DNA from: an uncultured Eubacterium sp.
Lineage (GTDB): Bacteria; Bacillota; Clostridia; Lachnospirales; Lachnospiraceae
Direction of reading: 5' to 3'
Assembly: GCA_934316925.1 (NCBI GenBank)
Contig: CAKREC010000006.1
Span: 3,926 to 67,925 of the forward strand
Length of the DNA: 64,000 bases
Part shown: positions 16,796 through 24,628 of the stretch, piece by piece
Layout: every line of letters begins with the position of its first letter
Numbering within the stretch: position 1 is the first letter of the stretch
Made by a program: the position numbers and the translations under genes
The notes under the pieces: generated by a model
Told to the model about the DNA's origin: nothing
What the model saw: only the letters and a program-made list of their open reading frames with translations
Database searches by the model: none

Positions 16796-18358
16796 TTACC
16801 GTACCGTCATAGCAAATATATGTACGCTTGGGTTGATCGGCAATTCAATTACACTTATTTTCTTGTCCGGAAGGTTATATCTTTGTTCATATAAATGCAG
16901 AACTTCCGGCATTTGTTCATATCCATCTTCGGTCCAATGTATTCCCTTTCCTCTCCATGCAACGTACTCTCCAAATTCGGGTTCTTTGACATAATCCGTA
17001 AAGGCAAATGAAAGATCTTCCACCCGCTTGCCCTGTTCATCATACAAACGCAACATATCATAAGAATTTCCGAACTCTGCTGCGCCTATCAAAATGATTT
17101 TACGATATATCCCGCATGGAATTGAAATCCGTTGTCCATCGCACGCTATATTATCCATCCCCGCTTCTACCTTATTTACCTGGTATGGGCATTCTGAACT
17201 CATCCATACACGATTTCTTTCTGTGCGGACATAACAAGTTCCAACTGACGAAAAGTCAGCTATTTTTCTGCCTTGTTCTAAATCCGCCTCCTCAATAAAA
17301 GCACGATTATTATAATATGGTTTTAGATCAATATGCAGTTTTTCGGCATACTCAAAATCCCACTGCCTCATATCCGGCATCGCATAGGGATCCCCTTTTT
17401 CTAACCAGATCTTAGGAAAATTCCGTGCCAGTTGTTCCCATTCATCTATTACGCATTGCATACGATCCAGCGTTCTTTCCTTGAGTTTTGCATCTTCTCT
17501 CTTTATAAAATACAGTTTAAACATGAGTTTTCTTGCCTGTTTCCATCTCACCGCCAGCTGCCACATCTGACCTGCTGTTTTTCTTGCCATTAATGAGTTG
17601 GTCACTCTTCCAACATAATCTGTCACAGTAGCCATGCCTTGCATACTCTGGTTTACCTTAAGCAGAAATACAATCAGATATGATATCCATAAGTCCTGGT
17701 CTTCAAAAACATCACAAAATAGATCCTCGGCCTGTCTGGCTTCCTCTACAAATTGTCTTAGTTTCTTGGCATAGCCATTCCTTACCATATCAATATACAT
17801 TTTATTTAACGCACTTTGTATCTCCAGATCTTTTTCCTTTTCTTTTGGCTCATACTCTGTGAAATAAATCTCCTGAATCCCGCGAGAAAAAAGAGAAAAA
17901 GAAAGTCTCATATTTTTTTTGATAAAATATGGATCGCAACAGACAAAATCTTTCTTGTCTATATCTGTTATGAAAAACATATGTCCCGGAGTAGCATCAT
18001 ACTTTTGATATCCATCATCCCATGGACACCAATACGGATTCACACAGACTAATACCGGACGTCCTTCCTGCAATTCCTGTCTAATTCTTTTGATCGCCGT
18101 CCTGCGAAGGAAAAAAGATTGCTTTAAAATGCTTATGCCGTGGTACTTCTTCAGATTTTCAAACCGTTCCTGCAACTGTATACTATATTTTGTTGCAAAA
18201 TTGTGATCTTCTACTCCAATCTCAATTTTGTATCCACCAATATAAGACATCTGATAATCACAACAATAATATCCCGCCAACGTCGCAATACAGTCCTCCA
18301 GACATAATAATCCGGTTTCCTTTTCGATCCGTCGTACCTTGCAGATGCATAAATCCAT
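16796..18358 (-). CDS. BtrH N-terminal domain protein (cysteine peptidase-like fold)
   Basis: 520 aa. The first 180 residues resemble the BtrH_N domain of butirosin biosynthesis protein H and C39-like enzymes: an N-terminal cysteine region (LCLEDCIATLAGYY), then NPYWCPWDD and GHMFFITDIDKKDFVCCDPYF, giving a possible Cys-His-Asp set. In butirosin synthesis BtrH transfers an acyl group from a carrier protein. The middle is helical and the last part (about 370-520) is a strand-rich domain. It follows the AMP-binding gene on the same strand, the usual pairing in uncharacterised Lachnospiraceae clusters. No acyl carrier protein gene was seen. Confidence 0.78.
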   Translation of the reverse strand: MDLCICKVRRIEKETGLLCLEDCIATLAGYYCCDYQMSYIGGYKIEIGVEDHNFATKYSIQLQERFENLKKYHGISILKQSFFLRRTAIKRIRQELQEGRPVLVCVNPYWCPWDDGYQKYDATPGHMFFITDIDKKDFVCCDPYFIKKNMRLSFSLFSRGIQEIYFTEYEPKEKEKDLEIQSALNKMYIDMVRNGYAKKLRQFVEEARQAEDLFCDVFEDQDLWISYLIVFLLKVNQSMQGMATVTDYVGRVTNSLMARKTAGQMWQLAVRWKQARKLMFKLYFIKREDAKLKERTLDRMQCVIDEWEQLARNFPKIWLEKGDPYAMPDMRQWDFEYAEKLHIDLKPYYNNRAFIEEADLEQGRKIADFSSVGTCYVRTERNRVWMSSECPYQVNKVEAGMDNIACDGQRISIPCGIYRKIILIGAAEFGNSYDMLRLYDEQGKRVEDLSFAFTDYVKEPEFGEYVAWRGKGIHWTEDGYEQMPEVLHLYEQRYNLPDKKISVIELPINPSVHIFAMTVR

Positions 18359-18388
18359 ATGTCATCATAACTCCTTTTTTCGTTTTAT

Positions 18389-18427
18389 AAGAGGTTCCCC
18401 TCATGTACTGTGAGGGGAATCTCTTTT
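18389..18427. terminator. Strong hairpin between ligase and BtrH-like gene
   Basis: A stem of about 15 bp with one mismatch (AAGAGGTTCCCCTCA / TGAGGGGAATCTCTT) around a 7-nt loop. The T-run is best on the plus strand (CTCTTTTT), while the minus side has TTATAAAA. It sits between the BtrH-like start and the ligase stop, so for the minus-strand genes it may act as a partial terminator or an mRNA-end stabiliser. Confidence 0.6.
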
Positions 18428-18437
18428 TCATCAACTT

Positions 18438-19802
18438 CTACTTCACCTGTTCGCCATTGACATAAACATGTTCAATTTCATCAATATCCACACCCTTATT
18501 TAAATTTGCGATATATTCATATTGATATTTTTCTGAATTGTCATAAGACACCATGCTAGCCTTTTTCATGTTCTTTGTTATATCAAAAATCTTTTTCTTT
18601 TTGTGATTTTTGAGTTCCACTTCAATTATATATTCTGCCTGCTTGATCGGGCTTAAGATACGAATTCTTTCATCCATATATCCAATATCCCCGGTGTAAA
18701 GCCGATACTTTCTTTCATATCCTTTGGCAAGATCTTCCTTATGTTCCGCATATCCCATACTGACATGTCTGCCATATACTGCAACTTCTCCTTTTTGATA
18801 CGGCTCTTCAATCGTTTTTCTTTGATCATTTACAAGTCTTAACTCTGTCCCCGGTATTGCAAGTCCAACACTTCCCAATTTTTCCAGACAAACTTCCGGT
18901 GGCAGATATGAAATTCGCGCTGTTGCTTCTGTCTGTCCATACATTATATATAATTTTTTCTTGTTTTTTCTGGCGAACTCTCCCCAGTATTTCTGCAATT
19001 CCTCTGATAACCGTCCCCCAGCCTGTGTTAAGATACGCAATGCCTTATACTGCTCCAGCCGTATATTCATCTTCTTCATACAAAAATATGTATACGGTAC
19101 TCCCGGCAAAAAAGTTACCTTTCTTCGTTTAAATTGCGCCCAAAACGACAAACTTAAAATACTTTCTTTTGTAAGGCACAATCGCCCTCCCCGGTATAAA
19201 ATGGTATTTACAACGGACAATCCGTATGTATAACTAAGCGGGAGTGCTGTAATCGCACAATCTTTTCCTGTCAACTTCATATACGCACAGATTGATTTCG
19301 TGTTTGTTATAATGTTTTCATAACTGATGCGAACCAGTTTTGGATTTCCAGTAGACCCTGATGTCGGCAGCAACAATGCCAGTTCCCGATTCACAGGATC
19401 GATCTCCTTGTGTGTACTCCTATAACAAGTATATGTCCCCCATTCCATGGGAATTGCTTCCTTGCACTTGCTATAGCCACCCTGTTGTTCAAAAAATGCT
19501 CTGTGATCCTGTTCACAATCCCTTGACATCCATAGTACTTGTGGACGATACCTCATCCACATCTGTTCCCGGTATAAAATGGTGCTGTCTGCCGACAACA
19601 CCATAACCGGTTGATGATTCTGCAAGCAGGACACATATCCCACCAAACTTGCCAGATCGTTTTTTACAACCAGGCATACAAGCGAACGCTGTATAAAATA
19701 CTGTGAAAATTTCTTTTGCATCATTTCCAGCTGCCGGTATGTATATACATGATTTCCCTCGTAAACAGCGATCTGATCTTCCCACTCGCTAAAATCCCAC
19801 AT
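18438..19802 (-). CDS. AMP-binding (ANL superfamily) acyl-activating enzyme lacking its C-terminal domain
   Basis: 454 aa. The large N-terminal domain is clear: P-loop LLLPTSGSTGNPK, ALPLSYTYGLSVV, the A5 motif YIMYGQTEATARIS and the A7 motif YRLYTGDIGYMDE. Directly after this the hinge and the C-terminal lid with the catalytic Lys, normally about 100 residues, are absent. Instead about 75 unrelated residues follow (RILSPIKQAEYII ... IDEIEHVYVNGEQVK), which look like the tail of another protein. The gene is probably a fusion made by an in-frame deletion and may be inactive or only adenylate-binding. The start at 19802 has AAAGGAG upstream. It directly follows agrD. Confidence 0.82.
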   Translation of the reverse strand: MWDFSEWEDQIAVYEGNHVYTYRQLEMMQKKFSQYFIQRSLVCLVVKNDLASLVGYVSCLQNHQPVMVLSADSTILYREQMWMRYRPQVLWMSRDCEQDHRAFFEQQGGYSKCKEAIPMEWGTYTCYRSTHKEIDPVNRELALLLPTSGSTGNPKLVRISYENIITNTKSICAYMKLTGKDCAITALPLSYTYGLSVVNTILYRGGRLCLTKESILSLSFWAQFKRRKVTFLPGVPYTYFCMKKMNIRLEQYKALRILTQAGGRLSEELQKYWGEFARKNKKKLYIMYGQTEATARISYLPPEVCLEKLGSVGLAIPGTELRLVNDQRKTIEEPYQKGEVAVYGRHVSMGYAEHKEDLAKGYERKYRLYTGDIGYMDERIRILSPIKQAEYIIEVELKNHKKKKIFDITKNMKKASMVSYDNSEKYQYEYIANLNKGVDIDEIEHVYVNGEQVK

Positions 19803-19829
19803 AACTTCTCCTTTTAGTAAAATGATTTC

Positions 19830-19988
19830 TTACTTTTCTGAAGTGTCCACGTCTGCCTGCTCCTTCATACATTCTGGCAATTCCACTTCTCCCCAGAAAG
19901 TCGCGCTGGCACTCTGTTCAACCATTCCATCTGCCATTTCTGCTAACCGCTCACTTACTTTTTGTACAAGTTTCTTTGTTTTCATCAT
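19830..19988 (-). CDS. agrD: AgrD-type cyclic autoinducer peptide precursor, serine (lactone) type
   Basis: 52-aa precursor. It has a basic, amphipathic N-terminal helix (MMKTKKLVQKVSERLAEM), a core QSASATFW and an acidic C-terminal recognition part (GEVELPECMKEQADVD) with the LPE element found in AgrD tails. No Cys is in the core; Ser28 lies four residues before Trp32, so a five-residue Ser lactone SATFW is the simplest prediction (Ser26 would give a seven-residue ring). The start is ATG at 19988 or 19985, after CTCC (GGAG) at 19995-19998. It lies between agrB and the ligase. The modification is inferred from AgrB next door. Confidence 0.82.
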   Translation of the reverse strand: MMKTKKLVQKVSERLAEMADGMVEQSASATFWGEVELPECMKEQADVDTSEK

Positions 19989-19994
19989 ACATTT

Positions 19995-20040
19995 CTCCTT
20001 TCAAATATGTATCGCCCCTAGCACCCAATCGGTGGCAAGT
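19995..20040 (-). repeat. Leader repeat copy E (divergent) before agrD
   Basis: Minus strand ACTTGCCACCGATTGGGTGC then TAGGGGCGATACATATT and AAAGGAG. It matches the other leader repeats in TTGCC-RCCG, GGGGC, ATACATATT and the ribosome site, but keeps its structure with different bases: outer pairs TTGCC/GGCGA and an inner CACC/GGTG stem. Such compensating changes suggest that the fold matters. Confidence 0.6.
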
Positions 20041-20057
20041 TGCTGAAACTGATTTTG

Positions 20058-20645
20058 TTATGCTTTTTCATGACAGTTTATCGTCGCAATGATCAGTTCC
20101 AATTGTTGCAATGCAAGAACCCATAAAACGTAATTTCCATACTGCCTGTTAAGGTTAGCGACTATGAATAATAAATTTAAGACGCACATCCCTCTTATTT
20201 TAAAGATTTTCTTTCGTCTTAACGAATATATGGATCTCTGCTTCGAAGGAACAGGTGCAAATTTCAGAATCATTACATTCGATATCACGATCAACACACC
20301 TGCGCATATAGGCGAAAATATAAAATATCTTCCCAAAGCCAGCATAGCTAAAAACATACATACAGATGCTGTTATGCAGGCTCTCTGCGTTGAAAAGTGT
20401 ATGCCTCCCACATTTGACCGGAGCAAAACCACGCTTACAAGCAGAACAAAAAATACCCGGACTTCTCTTAATAGCAAAAAAATCAAAAAGAGTAACAACA
20501 TCTTCGCAACTTCATAATATATAACTCGTATCATATAAAGGCTCTTTTGTATGTTTTCTGTGGATACTTGTTGTCTTTTTAGGTACTCCTCATATCTTTC
20601 GTGTAATGTTTTCATCAACTCATCCCTTCGCCCAAATACTAGCAC
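20058..20645 (-). CDS. agrB: AgrB-type peptide-processing membrane protease
   Basis: 195-aa integral membrane endopeptidase that cuts AgrD after the core and forms the (thio)lactone. The catalytic motif GGIHFSTQRAC gives H83 and C90, seven residues apart as in staphylococcal AgrB. Further marks are several membrane segments, the loop KFAPVPSKQRSIYS and a basic stretch LRRKKIFKIRGM. The start could be GTG at 20645 (GGAGG 7 nt upstream) or ATG at 20615 (AAGGGA 7 nt upstream, MKTLHERYEEYL); the second leaves more room for a promoter. agrD follows 69 nt later behind a leader repeat. Confidence 0.92.
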   Translation of the reverse strand: MLVFGRRDELMKTLHERYEEYLKRQQVSTENIQKSLYMIRVIYYEVAKMLLLFLIFLLLREVRVFFVLLVSVVLLRSNVGGIHFSTQRACITASVCMFLAMLALGRYFIFSPICAGVLIVISNVMILKFAPVPSKQRSIYSLRRKKIFKIRGMCVLNLLFIVANLNRQYGNYVLWVLALQQLELIIATINCHEKA

Positions 20646-20684
20646 GCCTCCCCCTCCGTTGCCATAGTTTTACCGCAAAAAGGT

Positions 20685-20714
20685 ATGAACGACGTGTATA
20701 AAGCAACGAACGAC
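20685..20714 (-). promoter_or_regulatory. Candidate AgrA operator before agrB
   Basis: Minus strand direct repeats GTCGTTCGT (20706-20714) and GTCGTTCAT (20685-20693) start exactly 21 bp apart. Each fits the LytTR half-site pattern C-GTT-N-R-K. They lie in the 100-bp gap between the agrC terminator and agrB. A weak -10-like TATGGC is at 20661-20666. This predicts autoregulation of agrBD by AgrA. Confidence 0.65.
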
Positions 20715-20735
20715 AAACTCTCTCATTTTTCCCCA

Positions 20736-20766
20736 CAAAAAAGGCCCCAGGCTTTAGCCTGAGACC
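20736..20766 (-). terminator. Terminator of agrA-agrC
   Basis: Minus strand GGTCTCAGGC, loop TAAA, GCCTGGGGCC, then TTTTTT. The stem starts inside the last agrC codons. It separates agrAC transcription from the agrB promoter region. Confidence 0.85.
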
Positions 20767-22052
20767 TTCTCATCTTGTTCATACAACATTATATTTGTGA
20801 AGAACCGGAGTTCCTTCTGTCCAAACTCCACGGTACCATCGTATTTTTGCACGGTTGTCTGGATACTTCTTGTTCCAATTCCATGATGCTTTGAATTCTT
20901 TTTTCTTGTCTGCAGTCTGTTTTTGTCCATCTGTATGTTTCCGTCAAAACTATTTTCGACCGCTATGAAAACAGCTCCGGTTTTGTATTTCATAGAGAAA
21001 CATATGTATGGATGATCCACAACGTATTGCTGCGCTTCAATCGCATTGTCCAGAGCATTGCCAATGATCGCCACCAGATCATCATCTGCTACATGAACCC
21101 CTTTGGGCAGTTCGATCTTGGCTGTGATCTCGATCCCGCCTGCCCCGGCATGACTTAGCTTGTAATTAATAATGCTATCCAGTGCCAGATTTCCTGTATT
21201 GCTATAGCTTTTTGTCTGCTCGATCTTTTTTATCAGATTTTGAATGTAAACCGCAGCTTCCTCTTCTGAATTTGCGAGCATTCCTTCCAGCGCATAGAGA
21301 TGATTGTTGATGTCGTGCCGTAGCTTTCGAAGTTCTTCACTGCTCTGGTATAATAACTGCGCCTGGTTGTAATAATAACTCTTTTCTCTTACCAGAAGTT
21401 CTGCCTCCATTTTTTCTTTATAACTTTTGGATATGGCGTTATAAAGATAAATAACCAGATACAATACCACGATCATACTGATAACGGACAATGCTTTGGT
21501 AATCGTTCTTATGTTGTCCTGCATAAATATCATGTTTTCAAGCCAGAAAACCAGCGCACACAATCCTATGATCGTTACAACAAATGTCTTGGGAAGCGTG
21601 ATGCTCTCACTAATGTCTTTAAACATTCCGATCATCTTGCAGATCAGCCAAAATACGACTTTTACGCTGATGAGGACAAGGGCATTTCCCACCTGGTCTC
21701 TCGCCTGCAATTGTGCACTTCCGATTCCGACAAATATTCCAACAACGGCCTCTGCCGCAAATGAACACATAAAGGTCAGAAACGCGGCTATGAGCCTTTG
21801 CATCAATTTTTTCCCGTAGCAAAACGTTATCAAAATAATCGTTGCCAGTCCTACGACGGAGTTTAGAAGCGCATATGGAAACAGTGTATACTGCGCGGTG
21901 CATATGAAAAATCTCAGCAGATATGCACCGGCAAGTATAACCGGTCCCACATTTCTTTTGCCCAGAAAGAGCTTCATATACTGAGAAATGATATAAAACT
22001 CCATGCAGGTGGAAATCACATAGGCAGTGTAGTAGATTATGTTTTCCATCAT
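20754..22052 (-). CDS. agrC: AgrC-type sensor histidine kinase
   Basis: 432 aa. Six to seven membrane segments occupy residues 1-205 (peptide input domain). The dimerisation helix contains LRKLRHDINNHLYAL with the phosphoacceptor H246, and the GHKL ATPase shows LVAIIGNALDNAIEA and a G box KKNSKHHGIGTRSIQ. It would sense the cyclic AgrD peptide and phosphorylate the neighbouring response regulator. Its start overlaps the agrA stop by 4 nt. Assignment as AgrC rests on the neighbouring agrB and agrD. Confidence 0.9.
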   Translation of the reverse strand: MMENIIYYTAYVISTCMEFYIISQYMKLFLGKRNVGPVILAGAYLLRFFICTAQYTLFPYALLNSVVGLATIILITFCYGKKLMQRLIAAFLTFMCSFAAEAVVGIFVGIGSAQLQARDQVGNALVLISVKVVFWLICKMIGMFKDISESITLPKTFVVTIIGLCALVFWLENMIFMQDNIRTITKALSVISMIVVLYLVIYLYNAISKSYKEKMEAELLVREKSYYYNQAQLLYQSSEELRKLRHDINNHLYALEGMLANSEEEAAVYIQNLIKKIEQTKSYSNTGNLALDSIINYKLSHAGAGGIEITAKIELPKGVHVADDDLVAIIGNALDNAIEAQQYVVDHPYICFSMKYKTGAVFIAVENSFDGNIQMDKNRLQTRKKNSKHHGIGTRSIQTTVQKYDGTVEFGQKELRFFTNIMLYEQDEKVSG

Positions 22053-22756
22053 TCACCCCCAAGCTGCATATACGCTGCACGAACTTCATTTCGATGTGAC
22101 TGACTGATCGGTAATGTTTCTCCGTTGGTCATCTGCAGCGATTTGTAACTGATCTTCCGGACATATTTGTTGTTTACTACATACGATTTGTGGATCTGCA
22201 AAAATCCAAACGATTTTATTTCCTCATATATTTTTTCAAGGGATTCATAAAATTCAATGGTTTCATCCGTTGTAAACATGCGAACCTTTCTGCCATCTCT
22301 CTCAAAATACATGATCTTGCTTACGACGATCCGGTGCTGCTCATGTCCTTTTTTGAATTGAAATACTTCATATTTACCAACACTGATTTTTAAATATGCA
22401 TCAATTACTTTTGTGACTTTCTCCCGGTCGAGTGGCTTTACCAGAAAATTGATGGGTCTTGTGTCAAACAATTCCATCGCGTATTCCTGTTTGGAGGAAA
22501 TATAGGCAATCTGTGTAATGTTGTCCCGTCGCGTTTCCCGGATATATTGTCCGATCTCAACACCACTCATCTCTGGTAATTCAATATCCACAAAGACAAG
22601 GTCGTACTCCACATCCTGCAGTTTTTTATACAATGTTTCTCCTGAGTTAAAGGTATCGATATGATACGTTGTAACTTTTGTCGGCAGTATATCATCAAGT
22701 ATGTTTTTTAATTGTAAACATATCTTGCTCTCATCATCACATATTGCAACCTTCAT
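22049..22756 (-). CDS. agrA: AgrA-type LytTR response regulator
   Basis: 235 aa. Receiver domain with D7-D8 and phosphoacceptor D57 (LVFVDIELPEMSG), switch Lys in FLVKPLD; C-terminal LytTR domain with IMYFERDGRKVRMF and FLQIHKSYVVNNKYVRKISYKS (in part). The frame extends to 22804, but the ATG at 22756 begins the canonical MKVAICDDE and lies one base after the trpB2 stop. Likely targets are the phased repeats before agrB. Confidence 0.93.
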   Translation of the reverse strand: MKVAICDDESKICLQLKNILDDILPTKVTTYHIDTFNSGETLYKKLQDVEYDLVFVDIELPEMSGVEIGQYIRETRRDNITQIAYISSKQEYAMELFDTRPINFLVKPLDREKVTKVIDAYLKISVGKYEVFQFKKGHEQHRIVVSKIMYFERDGRKVRMFTTDETIEFYESLEKIYEEIKSFGFLQIHKSYVVNNKYVRKISYKSLQMTNGETLPISQSHRNEVRAAYMQLGGE

Positions 22757-22757
22757 T

Positions 22758-24131
22758 TTATTTAACCTTTGGCAGCTGCTCTCTGTATTTTGCCAATTCA
22801 TCATCGGTAGGAATATAGTCCGTCATCTTGCCATCGTGGAACTTCTCATATGCGAACATATCAAAGTAACCGGTTCCGGTAAGTCCAAACACGATCGTCT
22901 TTTCTTCTCCGGTTTCAATACATTTTTTCGCCTCGTCCAGTGCCACCTTGATCGCATGCGAACTTTCCGGTGCCGGAAGGATTCCCTCTACACGGGCAAA
23001 TTCTTCTGCTGCCTCAAATACCTCTGTCTGTGTGACACTTCTTGCTTCCATCAGACCCTGATCATATATTTCTGAAAGGATCCCGCTCATGCCGTGATAA
23101 CGAAGTCCTCCGGCATGATTTGGCGATGGAATAAAGTCACAGCCCAAGGTATACATTTTTTGAAGTGGGCAGACTTTTCCTGTATCACAAAAATCATACG
23201 CATAAGTTCCTCTGGTAAGACTTGGGCATGACGCCGGTTCCACCGCAATGATCTGGTAGTCTTTTTCGCCGCGGAGCATCTCGCCTACGAATGGGGAGAT
23301 CAGTCCGCCAAGGTTCGAACCGCCTCCGGCACAGCCAATGATCATATCCGGTGTGATGTCATACTTGTCCAATGCGGCTTTCGTCTCAAGTCCGATCACG
23401 GTCTGATGAAGCAGTACCTGGGACAACACACTTCCCAGCACATAGCGATATCCGTCTTTTGACATCGCGGTCTCAACCGCCTCGGAGATCGCACAGCCAA
23501 GACTTCCTGTTGTGCCGGGATGCTCTTGTAAAATCTTACGTCCGATCGCTGTTGTCTCGGATGGAGAAGGAGTCACATTGGCTCCATAGGTACGCATCAC
23601 TTCCCGGCGGAATGGTTTTTGTTCATAGGAACATTTTACCATATATACATTACAGTCCAGATCAAAATAAGAACATGCCATCGAAAGCGCTGTTCCCCAC
23701 TGACCGGCTCCTGTCTCTGTCGTAACACCTTTCAGTCCCTGCTTTTTCGCATAATATGCCTGCGCGATCGCAGAGTTTAATTTGTGGCTTCCACTTGTGT
23801 TGTTTCCTTCAAATTTGTAGTAGATCTTCGCCGGCGTTCCCAGTTTTTTCTCCAGACAATACGCACGCACCAATGGGGATGGACGGTACATCTTATAGAA
23901 CTCGCGGATCTCCTCCGGAATGTCGATATATGCTGTCGTTTCATCCAATTCCTGCTTTGCCAGTTCTTCACAGAATACTTCCGAAAGTTCTTTCTGTGTC
24001 ATCGGCTCCAGAGTGGCCGGGTTCAACAACGGTGCCGGTTTTTTCTTCATATCTGCGCGGACATTATACCATTGTTTTGGCATCTCACTTTCTTCCAGAT
24101 AAATTTTGTAAGGTATCTTTTTTTCACTCAT
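22758..24131 (-). CDS. trpB: TrpB2-type tryptophan synthase beta chain
   Basis: 457-aa PLP enzyme of the long TrpB2 group, which joins indole and serine and usually stands apart from trpA. The PLP lysine is K117 in NNTSGSHKLNSA; GAGQWG and the phosphate loop GCAGGGSNLGG are present. No trpA or other trp genes are nearby, so it may salvage free indole, abundant in the gut; that is inference. One base separates its stop from agrA, making cotranscription with agrAC likely. It has its own promoter at 24192-24221. Confidence 0.92.
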   Translation of the reverse strand: MSEKKIPYKIYLEESEMPKQWYNVRADMKKKPAPLLNPATLEPMTQKELSEVFCEELAKQELDETTAYIDIPEEIREFYKMYRPSPLVRAYCLEKKLGTPAKIYYKFEGNNTSGSHKLNSAIAQAYYAKKQGLKGVTTETGAGQWGTALSMACSYFDLDCNVYMVKCSYEQKPFRREVMRTYGANVTPSPSETTAIGRKILQEHPGTTGSLGCAISEAVETAMSKDGYRYVLGSVLSQVLLHQTVIGLETKAALDKYDITPDMIIGCAGGGSNLGGLISPFVGEMLRGEKDYQIIAVEPASCPSLTRGTYAYDFCDTGKVCPLQKMYTLGCDFIPSPNHAGGLRYHGMSGILSEIYDQGLMEARSVTQTEVFEAAEEFARVEGILPAPESSHAIKVALDEAKKCIETGEEKTIVFGLTGTGYFDMFAYEKFHDGKMTDYIPTDDELAKYREQLPKVK

Positions 24132-24191
24132 AATTCGTTCTCCGTTTCTGTTTTTTTCTATCTCATATTTCCCTCACTCCCTATTGTTTAT

Positions 24192-24221
24192 ACTTTACCA
24201 TGCCAGGCAAACAACCGTCAA
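24192..24221 (-). promoter_or_regulatory. Promoter of the trpB2-agrA-agrC unit
   Basis: Minus strand -35 TTGACG at 24216-24221, 18-nt spacer, -10 TAAAGT at 24192-24197, about 60 bp before the trpB2 start. No attenuator or T-box was seen in the short leader. Confidence 0.6.
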
Positions 24222-24236
24222 CTATAATGCCGGATA

Positions 24237-24282
24237 TCAAAAAGAAACCGCAATAAATGGATGTCTTTATCACGGTTTCTCT
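24237..24282 (-). terminator. Terminator after the DUF1294 gene
   Basis: Minus strand stem AGAAACCG / CGGTTTCT with a long A/T loop followed by TTTTTG. It lies about 80 bp past the DUF1294 stop and before the trpB2 promoter. Confidence 0.75.
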
Positions 24283-24362
24283 TCGATTATTTATTTAATC
24301 TTTTTAGTTTTTGACCATGCCGAATACTGTTTTTCTTTACATAAAATCTTTACATAAATTCT

Positions 24363-24626
24363 CTACATATAATACGAAACAACAACCACGATCAACTCCA
24401 CAAAAAAGATCACCGGCACGCCGATATAAAACTTAGGCTTCTTCGTTTTATGGTGAAATACATGCATCCCCACATATGCCCCAAACACACCAAAAACTGC
24501 TCCCAGGATCAACGTGTGTTCAGGGATCCTCCATTGGTGCCGGATCGCTTTTTGCTTGTCTATGCCATACATTCCAAATACGATAAGGTTCACGATCAGA
24601 TAAATGATCAAAATCTCCGGTTTCAT
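24363..24626 (-). CDS. DUF1294 family membrane protein
   Basis: 87 aa with three membrane segments (about residues 4-20, 38-56, 66-86). The family signature YGIDKQKAIRHQWRIPEHTL then GGVFGVFGAYVGMHVFHHKTKKPKF (near-identical here, with GAVFGVFGAY) identifies DUF1294. Function is unknown in the family. It starts 2 nt after the antiporter stop, so it is in the same operon and under the same leader. Confidence 0.88.
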   Translation of the reverse strand: MKPEILIIYLIVNLIVFGMYGIDKQKAIRHQWRIPEHTLILGAVFGVFGAYVGMHVFHHKTKKPKFYIGVPVIFFVELIVVVVSYYM

Positions 24627-24628
24627 CG

